From Anaerolineales bacterium UBA6055 (GTDB lineage: Bacteria; Chloroflexota; Anaerolineae; Aggregatilineales; Phototrophicaceae): a stretch of 62,251 bases of DNA. Within the stretch, counting starts at the first letter, position 1. Each line of letters begins with the position of its first letter. The notes under the pieces were generated by a model that worked only from the letters and a program-made list of their open reading frames with translations, was not told the origin of the DNA and did no database searches. Of this stretch, positions 36,731 through 44,538 are shown in pieces. Made by a program: the position numbers and the translations under genes. The DNA is taken from contig DIYL01000032.1 of NCBI GenBank assembly GCA_002428985.1, positions 1-62,251 on the forward strand, read 5' to 3'.

Positions 36731-37723
36731 CTAATTTTTGATAACGGGTATAGTGAATGTCAGCATACCGTCCACAATGTTGACGCTACCATCCATATGT
36801 TCGAGCAGGCGTTTAGCAACATTCAAGCCCAAACCATAACCTTCTGCCCGTATATTTTTTAAATCAATGGTGTCGGAGAACATCGCCTCAATAGTAGTGG
36901 CGGGCATCTCGGTACCGTCATGTTTAATCGAAAATTGAATGGTGTCGCCATCCGGTATGACATGGATCTCGATAGCTTTCGAGGAGGGGTTATCGATCAT
37001 CGCATAACGCAAATAATCAACAATTGCTTCCTCAACCCATGGGGCATTGCCTTTTGCAAATTTGATCTTCTCTGGTATGTCAATGGTGATGGTGCGGGAA
37101 TCTGTCACATGCTGGAAGCGACGGACAGCATTATTGACGACAAACGCCATATCAACTGGCATCGACTCAGCTACTTTTAAGTGTTCTAAGTCCGATAGCA
37201 ACACCAGCTCATTACAGATATTGATAATCCGCATGGTGGCGCCGAAAATTTCATCGACAAAATACCGCGCTTCTGTACCTTCTTCTATATCGGATTGCAA
37301 CATATGGGTGTAGCTCACCGCAATGCTTAGGGGAGCTTTTATATCATGACTAATGGTATGAGCAAAGTGACTATAATCAGCACCTAAGTTAACCACTTCT
37401 GTGATATCGCGCAGGATAATAATATATCCCTGACGCTCTGGTAGCGGGTGTACTTTGGCTTCATAATATGTGCTTACATCATCTTGGGTACGTTTAAGAC
37501 GGATGTTGTTTAAGTCTTCAAGGGGCGTATCCAGATCAAATGTTGATTGCAGAAAATCCGACAACACAGTTCCCTGTAGATCAGTTGTGGCGAGTTGATC
37601 CATTGTCGGATTAACTGTACGAATCGTAAGGGTATTATCTAATACTAGTACTGCGTCAGAGGTGTGTTGGAATAACGCCTGATACGCACTGACCACTAGC
37701 GAATCGGTTGTGTGTTCATTCAT
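36731..37723 (-). CDS. PAS-histidine kinase-like protein with degenerate ATP site
   Basis: An N-terminal PAS domain (about 10-120, DAVLVLDNTLTIRTVNPTMD) is followed by HisKA with a normal H box (HTISHDIKAPLSIAV). In the HATPase domain the N box, expected 'NLLxNAxKY', reads DYLRYAMID, and G1, expected 'DxGxG', reads KHDGTEMPA; only G2 (EGYGLGLNVAKRLL) is intact. ATP/Mg binding is therefore doubtful. It may be a pseudokinase acting as a phosphatase or partner for another kinase. No membrane segments. Confidence 0.85.
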   Translation of the reverse strand: MNEHTTDSLVVSAYQALFQHTSDAVLVLDNTLTIRTVNPTMDQLATTDLQGTVLSDFLQSTFDLDTPLEDLNNIRLKRTQDDVSTYYEAKVHPLPERQGYIIILRDITEVVNLGADYSHFAHTISHDIKAPLSIAVSYTHMLQSDIEEGTEARYFVDEIFGATMRIINICNELVLLSDLEHLKVAESMPVDMAFVVNNAVRRFQHVTDSRTITIDIPEKIKFAKGNAPWVEEAIVDYLRYAMIDNPSSKAIEIHVIPDGDTIQFSIKHDGTEMPATTIEAMFSDTIDLKNIRAEGYGLGLNVAKRLLEHMDGSVNIVDGMLTFTIPVIKN

Positions 37724-37901
37724 TAGTCGTAATTATTCCTGTTGCTTTGTCATTTTGATGATGTGTTACTGTATGATATGTGATGATTTTACATGCTATC
37801 ATTTTTTTGACATAAACGCCAATATGTATAGAGATTCTGATGTTAGGAGATGTAACATAGTTAGATACACATCTAGAAACAGGACATAGTAAGATATAAA
37901 A

Positions 37902-38894
37902 ATGATAATTGGCGCATATATTTTTGCAAATACACTGACTGAATGGGATGATCCAATCCTAGAACTTCAACGTCTAAAGGACTATGGTGTTAATACGATT
38001 TTCTGTGAAGCAGATGCCTATCCAAAAGATATAATTGACCATGCACATGAGCTAGAGATGCGATTTATGGGTGGGTTGACGTGCTTTCATAATAATGATG
38101 TCGTCAAACAAACTCCCGCATATCATCCAATCACTGCGGATGGTCAACCTCGTCCGCAAATTAACTGGTATCTCGGGATCACACCCACCCATCGCCCATA
38201 TCAACAACAACGCCTGCAAGCATTGGATCATATGCTCAGCACCTATCAATTAGATGGCGTATGGTTGGATTTTATCCGCTGGCCGATGCACTGGGAGGTT
38301 GAACTGCGTGACGATACTATGCCACCGCTTGAAACCAGCTTTGACACACACACACTCAATCAATTTGCCGACTGGTCGGGTTTATCCTTGCTAGATCAAC
38401 CCAATGCACAAATCGCGGACTGGATATTAGAACATTACCGTGATACATGGGCAGATTTTAAATGTGATGTGATCACAAATTTCGTAAGCGAGGTGCGCAC
38501 TATACAAACAAAATATGCTGGCGACCACCCACTAGGGATCAATATCGTTCCAGCAGATTCGACACAACGCCGGGGATTTTTGGGGCAAGATGTCCAAGCA
38601 CTGTCGCCACATGTTGATGTGTTTTCGCCGATGGTCTATCATCATATTCTTGGACGCGATGTAAACTGGATTCGCGATACCCTCAATCAAATTGTCGACG
38701 AAACTGATAAACCACTTATTCCATTTGTGCAGGTACAGAATTTAACACGGGACGATAATTTCTCGTCGTCAGAATGGGAACAGGTCATACAGACCGTGTA
38801 TGACCATCCACAAACAAACGGATTAATCGCCTTCACGGGGACACAATTACATCAAAATCAGCGAGGCGAAACCTTGTCGAATTACTTGAAATAA
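37902..38894 (+). CDS. Putative glycoside-hydrolase-like TIM-barrel protein
   Basis: The 330-residue protein has no signal peptide. Motifs fit the GHL/COG1649-like barrels: YGVNTIFCEADAYP, GGLTCF, QLDGVWLDFIRWP (acidic residue on a strand end), FSPMVYHHIL and PFVQVQN. These families are related to glycosidases but often lack characterised activity. It converges on the VOC gene with a two-base gap. The substrate is unknown. Confidence 0.7.
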   Translation: MIIGAYIFANTLTEWDDPILELQRLKDYGVNTIFCEADAYPKDIIDHAHELEMRFMGGLTCFHNNDVVKQTPAYHPITADGQPRPQINWYLGITPTHRPYQQQRLQALDHMLSTYQLDGVWLDFIRWPMHWEVELRDDTMPPLETSFDTHTLNQFADWSGLSLLDQPNAQIADWILEHYRDTWADFKCDVITNFVSEVRTIQTKYAGDHPLGINIVPADSTQRRGFLGQDVQALSPHVDVFSPMVYHHILGRDVNWIRDTLNQIVDETDKPLIPFVQVQNLTRDDNFSSSEWEQVIQTVYDHPQTNGLIAFTGTQLHQNQRGETLSNYLK

Positions 38895-38896
38895 CC

Positions 38897-39268
38897 TTAG
38901 CTATCGCCAGTCTTTTCACCAGATGGTTCATAATCTTCTGGATGTTGGTCGAACATAATCGGATTCCCATCGGGATCTGCCATAACAATATGTGCTGGAC
39001 CTTCATCACCTTTGGCTTCTTCAATCAAGTCGACACCTTGTTCTTTCAGATGCTTTTGGATGGCACGCACATCTTTAGGGTTAAATGTTAGCATATTTTT
39101 CTCGAACATCCCTTGAAACAAACCAATCACCGTATCGCCACTGCGTAAAATTAACCAACCTTCCGATTGATTGCCGTCAATAACTTTGAATGTCAGTTTT
39201 TCGTAGAATGCACGCGATGCAGCAATATCTTTGACTGCCAAGCTCAGTGAAAATTGACCAAGATTCAT
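38897..39268 (-). CDS. VOC/glyoxalase-superfamily protein
   Basis: The 123-residue single VOC domain has FSLSLAVKDIAASRAFYEKL at the start, GWLILRSGDTVIGLFQG in the middle and HIVMADPDGNPIMFDQH at the end. The metal-ligand positions are only partly kept, so it may bind rather than convert a small molecule, as in resistance or antibiotic-binding relatives. Start ATG 39268 has AAAGGAG upstream; a longer frame to 39418 is not supported. Confidence 0.85.
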   Translation of the reverse strand: MNLGQFSLSLAVKDIAASRAFYEKLTFKVIDGNQSEGWLILRSGDTVIGLFQGMFEKNMLTFNPKDVRAIQKHLKEQGVDLIEEAKGDEGPAHIVMADPDGNPIMFDQHPEDYEPSGEKTGDS

Positions 39269-39467
39269 AGGGATCTCCTTTGTGTTTAGACTATCTCTAC
39301 TATAACAAATCGATAGAACAAATATTTGATTCATCTTGCGATCTTGTGATTTTTGGACATATGAGTCCAAAAGTTTGCCCTGACTCTTAAATCCCGTCAT
39401 AATCAATCTGTAACCCATACATCATAAATTATGGGCGGAGTTCATATAACTATATCGGGAGAAGATT

Positions 39468-41420
39468 ATGGCAGAAAAACAACAATGGCATAAAGTTGCG
39501 GATAAAGACCCGTTGCAAGATAACAGCGTGATGAACGCGGTCGCAGGTGTGCAAGCTATCTGCCTTACAAAGTTTGAAGGCAAATATTACGCCCTCGATA
39601 ATCACTGTCCACACCAAGGTGGTCCATTGGGCGAAGGACTCATCGAAAATGGGTTTGTACGTTGCCCATGGCATGGCTATGAATATGCACCACAGGATGG
39701 AGCGCCTCCGGGTGGCTATGATGATCGTGTTGATACATATCCTGTCGAAGAGCGCGAAGACGGCATTTATGTTGCTGTACCCGAAGAAGAACCAACCGAT
39801 ACAATCGCCAAGCAGATGATGGAAGTCGCGACCGATTGGGGCATTGATGCATGCTTTGGGATGGTCGGACATTCGAATCTCGCCGTGGCTGACGCGATCC
39901 GCACCGAAGAGATCAAAGGCAAACTTAAATTTATTGGCGTCCGTCACGAAGGGGCTGCATCGTTTGCTGCCAGTGGTTACGCTAAATTGACCGGAAAACC
40001 GGCTATGTGTTTGGGTATTGCCGGACCGGGTTCGACGAACTTACTAACCGGTCTGTGGGACGCAAAAGTTGACCGCGCCCCGATCATCGCCCTCAGTGGT
40101 CAAGTACAAACACAGGTACTCGGTCCCGGCGCATTCCAAGAAATTGATTTATCGGCAGCCTTTAATTCAGTAGCCGAATGGAGTCAGACGGTTCTTAATA
40201 ACAAAAACGCCTCGGATTTAATGGCGTTAGCTGTCAAACATGCCCAAGTTAACCGCGATGTTGCCCATCTCATCTTCCCCGACGAAATTGCCTTTGCCGA
40301 AGGTGCAGACCCACGCCCAGAAACACCTAAATTAGGACGGGTTAGTACGACTGAAATTGCACCCCCAAAAGCCGAACTAAACCAAGCGATTGAGATGATT
40401 AAAGAAGCGAAGCTCGTCACCATCATCATGGGACGTGGTGCGAACGAATTTAAAGACGAAATCATCCAACTGGCAGAAAAAATCGAAGCACCCGTCATCA
40501 CCACATTTAAAGCCAAAGGACAAATCCTTGACGATCATCCACTAGCTTGTGGCGTATTGGGGCGGTCGGGCACAATCGTCGGTAGCACGATGATGGGACG
40601 TGCTGACGTATTGCTCGTATTTGGCGCATCATTTAGTAACCACACCGGCATTTCTGCCACAAAGAAAATTATTCAAGTTGATTTTGATCGCATGACATTA
40701 GGCAAATTCCATCCGGTTGATGTGCCAATTTGGGGCGACATCGGCGTGACCTGTAAAGCGTTAGGAGAAGCCCTTGATGGTGTCGAATTTACGTATAGCC
40801 GTGATTACGTTCGCCGTGAAATTGAAGGACGTTGGAAATTATGGCGTGAAGAAAAAGCCCACCGCGCGGCCGAATCCGACGAAAACGGGATTAACTCGGC
40901 CTTGTTATTCCGCGAGATGAGCACTGTGTGTCCTGAAGATGCGGTTATCTCGGTTGATGTCGGCAACAATACCTACAGCTTCGGGCGTTATTTTGAAGCG
41001 AAAAAAGGGCAAGAATGTTTGATGTCTGGATATTTAGGGAGCATCGGATTTGCATTCCCCGCTGCATTAGGGGCTGCTGTTGCCGCACCCGATCGTCCGA
41101 TTTGGGCAGTCGCTGGTGATGGTGGCTTCGGTCAGTACGCGATGGAAATCACAACCGCTGTCAAATACAACCTGCCGATTAAACTGGTTCTGCTCAACAA
41201 CTCCGAAATCGGGAAAATCAGTAAAGAACAACGTGGTGTAAATGTTGATGTGTGGGCGACCTCACTTGTGAACCCGAACTTCTCTGAATTTGCACAAAGT
41301 TGTGGTGCGTGGGGCAAACGCATCACCAAAAACGACGAAGTCCTCTCTGCGATGCAAGAACTCAGCGCCATCGACGGTCCCGGCATCCTTGAAGTCATGA
41401 CCGATGTGCTGAAAATTTAA
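39468..41420 (+). CDS. Rieske [2Fe-2S] domain fused to ThDP-dependent enzyme
   Basis: Residues 1-105 are a Rieske domain with Cys47-x-His49 (HCPHQGGPLGEG) and Cys66-x2-His69 (RCPWHGYEY). Residues about 110-650 are a complete three-domain thiamine-diphosphate enzyme of the pyruvate oxidase/acetolactate synthase class: catalytic Glu161 (GVRHEGAAS), central domain (TIIMGRGANEF), and ThDP-binding Gly550-Asp551-Gly552 followed by LVLLNNSEIG. The Rieske centre probably takes electrons from 2-oxoacid decarboxylation. It is cytoplasmic and encoded alone. GGGAGAAG precedes the ATG. Confidence 0.9.
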   Translation: MAEKQQWHKVADKDPLQDNSVMNAVAGVQAICLTKFEGKYYALDNHCPHQGGPLGEGLIENGFVRCPWHGYEYAPQDGAPPGGYDDRVDTYPVEEREDGIYVAVPEEEPTDTIAKQMMEVATDWGIDACFGMVGHSNLAVADAIRTEEIKGKLKFIGVRHEGAASFAASGYAKLTGKPAMCLGIAGPGSTNLLTGLWDAKVDRAPIIALSGQVQTQVLGPGAFQEIDLSAAFNSVAEWSQTVLNNKNASDLMALAVKHAQVNRDVAHLIFPDEIAFAEGADPRPETPKLGRVSTTEIAPPKAELNQAIEMIKEAKLVTIIMGRGANEFKDEIIQLAEKIEAPVITTFKAKGQILDDHPLACGVLGRSGTIVGSTMMGRADVLLVFGASFSNHTGISATKKIIQVDFDRMTLGKFHPVDVPIWGDIGVTCKALGEALDGVEFTYSRDYVRREIEGRWKLWREEKAHRAAESDENGINSALLFREMSTVCPEDAVISVDVGNNTYSFGRYFEAKKGQECLMSGYLGSIGFAFPAALGAAVAAPDRPIWAVAGDGGFGQYAMEITTAVKYNLPIKLVLLNNSEIGKISKEQRGVNVDVWATSLVNPNFSEFAQSCGAWGKRITKNDEVLSAMQELSAIDGPGILEVMTDVLKI

Positions 41421-41445
41421 AACATCAGCAACCCACAACAAAACC

Positions 41446-41472
41446 GTAGGGGGAACCTGTGTGTTCCCCCGT
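41446..41472. repeat. GTAGGG palindromic repeat, copy B
   Basis: GTAGGGGGAACCTGTGTGTT is followed by CCCCCGT; the arms GGGGGAAC / GTTCCCCC are perfect. It lies between the convergent Rieske-ThDP gene and the pentapeptide gene, and may also stop transcription. Confidence 0.6.
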
Positions 41473-41490
41473 TTGTGTTGTATGGTGTAT

Positions 41491-42576
41491 CTACTCCGTC
41501 TCATCTTCGTTCACCCAATCCGGTTGCCAAAACTCAGGATGATCGGGATCAGTGTAACGAGACATGTCGGTTTCTGGTGTCCAGTATTTGTCATAAATCG
41601 CTTTACCATTGTCATCTAGCTTAATATATTTCGCATCGGGTAAGACGGTTGTTCCATCAAATGTGGCATACTCTAGTTTTGCGCCTTTCAAATTAGCTTT
41701 GAATAACTCTGTACCACACAGATTGGCTCGATATAGAACAGCTTCCTGTAGGTCTGTCTGCCATAATTTTGCCTGTTGCAGATTAGTGTTGTATAGAATC
41801 GTACCTTGTAACGTGGCTTCTCGTAAATGTGCTCCCTGTAAAGACGATTGTTGTAGATTAGCTTGCTGTAAATCTGCCCACATTAAACTTGCATTTTGTA
41901 GATTTGCCCCCAGCAAATTTGCCCGTTTCAGATTGGCACTATCTAAATGTGCTTCAGTCAGATCAGCCTGCTGTAAATCTGCAGTTTGTAGATTCGCATC
42001 TCTTAAACTTGCTTGCTCCAGATTGGCTTCCTTCAACTTTGCTCCTTGTAGATTCGTTGCAATTAACTTCGCCCCTTGCAGATTTGCTTCACGTAAACGT
42101 GCTTCTTCCAGATTGGCGTGCCACATTTTTGCCCCGTGTAGATCAACTGCATCTAATTGAACCCCACCAGTCCATTGGACTTGTGTCAGTTCGATTTTTC
42201 CACTCGCATCCAGATAGTACGACAATAAATCATCCCACCATTCCTCTTGTTGAATTTTATTCACAGCATCCATTGCCATAGCATTCGACCGACTCTTGGC
42301 TTGTTCAAGTATCGCCAACTTTTGTTCCTGTGCCATACGCCGACGATTTAGTTGATCAATGATAATAACTGTACCCACGATACCCAGAATTTCTGTCACG
42401 ACACTAGTGATATAACTAAGAGAGTCGCTATTGAAACCAAACACATTCTGCCCAAAAATCCAGCCGCCTATGATAACGAACATTAAAATCACAAACAGAC
42501 CACCACTAATGCGGTAGACATCCACGTATTTAACATGAATTGCTTTAATTTCGTCGTGTCGGGTTTGTATCGCCAT
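41491..42576 (-). CDS. Pentapeptide-repeat membrane protein (paralogue 2)
   Basis: Two membrane helices (about 24-45 and 60-80) are followed by a conserved linker (IIIDQLNRRR ... AMAMDAVNKI), then about 30 pentapeptide repeats (about 150-310, A(N/D)LQ type) forming a long beta helix. The tail carries VLPDAKYI and DMSRYTDPDHPEFWQPD, almost the same as in the protein at 24409. Possible roles include membrane-tethered scaffolding; a DNA-mimic role like Qnr is not supported. Start ATG 42576 has TTGGAGG upstream. Confidence 0.85.
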   Translation of the reverse strand: MAIQTRHDEIKAIHVKYVDVYRISGGLFVILMFVIIGGWIFGQNVFGFNSDSLSYITSVVTEILGIVGTVIIIDQLNRRRMAQEQKLAILEQAKSRSNAMAMDAVNKIQQEEWWDDLLSYYLDASGKIELTQVQWTGGVQLDAVDLHGAKMWHANLEEARLREANLQGAKLIATNLQGAKLKEANLEQASLRDANLQTADLQQADLTEAHLDSANLKRANLLGANLQNASLMWADLQQANLQQSSLQGAHLREATLQGTILYNTNLQQAKLWQTDLQEAVLYRANLCGTELFKANLKGAKLEYATFDGTTVLPDAKYIKLDDNGKAIYDKYWTPETDMSRYTDPDHPEFWQPDWVNEDETE

Positions 42577-42673
42577 GTCAGCCTCCAATCGTTGATACTT
42601 AGAGCATAACATGCACCGCAAATATCACACCACTAAATGCTAAGAGTTTAAAAAAGCGGTTTACTTGATGTCA

Positions 42674-42706
42674 ATAAACAAAACGACCCCGCATGCCTGC
42701 GAGGTC
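42674..42706 (-). terminator. Terminator of the MDR gene
   Basis: On the minus strand GACCTCGC-aggcat-GCGGGGTC (one G-U) is followed by GTTTTGTTTATTG. It lies about 60 bases after the stop of the reductase gene. Confidence 0.75.
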
Positions 42707-42764
42707 TCATTAATTCAAAGTGGGGCTGTAGAAATCTTGAAAATGCTATCCGAGCTGACTCAAA

Positions 42765-43745
42765 TTAAGCGATCTCGGCGACGATTTTGCCACGAACATG
42801 GCGATCCGCAATTTGACGCAACGCGTCCGGAATTTCTTCCAGTGTAACCGTTTGATTGATCATTGCGCTAATTTGTCCATCTGCCACAAGTTGACTTAAT
42901 TCTGCCGCCATATGACCCAGATCTTCTTGCCCTCGCCGATTATTCGAAAAATGTACACCACCCAACGCAATCTCGTGAACCGAAATGCCATTATCGAACA
43001 TCGACCACTTTTCAAAATCCGGTAAAGCTTCAATACACACCAATCCACCACCAAATGCCAGCATCTTCAACGCATCTGTCGCCGTCTCAGTACCGACGGT
43101 GTCAATAACCGCATCGACACCCCGTCCGTCTGTATATTTTAATACCTGTTCAACCGTATCATTGGTATGATAATCAATCGCCTCAGTTGCACCGAGTTGC
43201 TTCACATAGTCCGTATTCCGTGGTGAGCAAGTCGTGAGCACTGTAGCACCGCGCATCGCTGCCAACTGGATTGCAAATCCACCGACGCCACCCGCACCCG
43301 CCTGCACGAGAATCGTTGTGCCCGACTTCAGGTTGAGTTTACGATCAATCGCTTGATAGGCTGTCAGTCCGGCACAGGGGATTGCTGCCGCTTGTGCATA
43401 TGTTAAGGTATCCGGTATCCGCGCCATAATATGTGCTGGTGCGACTGCATACTCAGCATAACCACCATGCTCTGAAAGCTTGCCGTGGTACATCACACGA
43501 TCACCGATTTGCCATTGTGTCACCCCACTGCCAACCGCATTGACTTCACCAGCCACATCCAACCCAAGGACAAATGGATACTCCCAGTCGGGATGGCCAC
43601 CTAATAGTAATTTATAGTCAACAGGGTTCAACCCAACCGCCGATACCTTAACCCTTACGCTACCCGCTACCGGATCTGGAACAGGTAAATCAGCAATGCG
43701 AAGGTTTTCAAATGCACCGGATTGATCAAGTACAAGTGCTTTCAT
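42765..43745 (-). CDS. MDR-family NADP-dependent oxidoreductase (quinone reductase-like)
   Basis: The 326-residue medium-chain reductase has no structural or catalytic zinc ligands. An N-terminal GroES-like domain (GLNPVDYKLLLGGHPDWEYP, VLGLDVAGEV, GDRVMYHG) precedes the Rossmann fold with VQAGAGGVGGFAIQLA (about 150-165). The layout suits zeta-crystallin/quinone oxidoreductases, which reduce quinones or enones with NADPH in the cytoplasm. Confidence 0.93.
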   Translation of the reverse strand: MKALVLDQSGAFENLRIADLPVPDPVAGSVRVKVSAVGLNPVDYKLLLGGHPDWEYPFVLGLDVAGEVNAVGSGVTQWQIGDRVMYHGKLSEHGGYAEYAVAPAHIMARIPDTLTYAQAAAIPCAGLTAYQAIDRKLNLKSGTTILVQAGAGGVGGFAIQLAAMRGATVLTTCSPRNTDYVKQLGATEAIDYHTNDTVEQVLKYTDGRGVDAVIDTVGTETATDALKMLAFGGGLVCIEALPDFEKWSMFDNGISVHEIALGGVHFSNNRRGQEDLGHMAAELSQLVADGQISAMINQTVTLEEIPDALRQIADRHVRGKIVAEIA

Positions 43746-43878
43746 TCAGGTCTCGTCTCCATTCTTATGATAGTCAGGAAATACATTATACTCGATCTAT
43801 CCTATTTAATGCTGACTGTCAGTATGAAACATCAACTTGTATCATAATAGATGGTGATACAAGTCACTCAGGATGATC

Positions 43879-44538
43879 ATGAAACAGAAACGCACACCTC
43901 AACAACAAAAACGTCTCCAATATTCAGGGATTCTATTCGTTGCGCTCGCACTCGGATTAATTTACCTTGCCTATAATCACCAGCGCGATTTGCAAGCACG
44001 GGCAATCGTCAATATGTTCTCAGGAATTGGTACTGAAATCAGTGTGACTGATACTCCTACTTCACTCTCAAATGTAATCACAGATGTAGATGCGACATTA
44101 ACACCAGTTTGTTTTTTCAATTGGGCATATGGTGACGTGCCTGAAAACGATGTAACTGCTATACGCTTGGCATTAGACGAGGCGGGGTATGACGATGCGA
44201 TGTTAAACATATCGGCATATGGTGAAGATGATGTCTGTCAGATTGGTGACGAGGTGGTATCAACGCGATTTCTACTAATGGATATTACGCCAACTATCCG
44301 TTTGACAGTCAATGGCGACACACTCAATAACCGCACAGAATTAGGGCGTATCGTTCGCGACCTCACATCAACAATCATAGACATCTCTGATATATCGCGT
44401 ATTGGATACATCGAAATCGACTTTGTGAGCGGGGAGGATAATCAGTTTTGGCGAGCAAATTTGGGGGACATCACCACCACTCTCGCTGATGAGATTAATG
44501 ATAATGCCCTGCATGGTATAGGTATAAATGCGGGTTAA
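43879..44538 (+). CDS. Hypothetical single-pass membrane protein
   Basis: A basic N-terminus (KQKRTPQQQKRLQ) is followed by one membrane helix (YSGILFVALALGLIYLAY) and an extracytoplasmic domain of about 180 residues of unknown fold, with two Cys (TPVCFFNW, DDVCQIGD) about 40 residues apart that may form a disulfide. Start ATG 43879 has AGGA five bases upstream; ATG 43873 is also possible. Its stop overlaps the convergent TPR gene by four bases. Confidence 0.65.
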   Translation: MKQKRTPQQQKRLQYSGILFVALALGLIYLAYNHQRDLQARAIVNMFSGIGTEISVTDTPTSLSNVITDVDATLTPVCFFNWAYGDVPENDVTAIRLALDEAGYDDAMLNISAYGEDDVCQIGDEVVSTRFLLMDITPTIRLTVNGDTLNNRTELGRIVRDLTSTIIDISDISRIGYIEIDFVSGEDNQFWRANLGDITTTLADEINDNALHGIGINAG

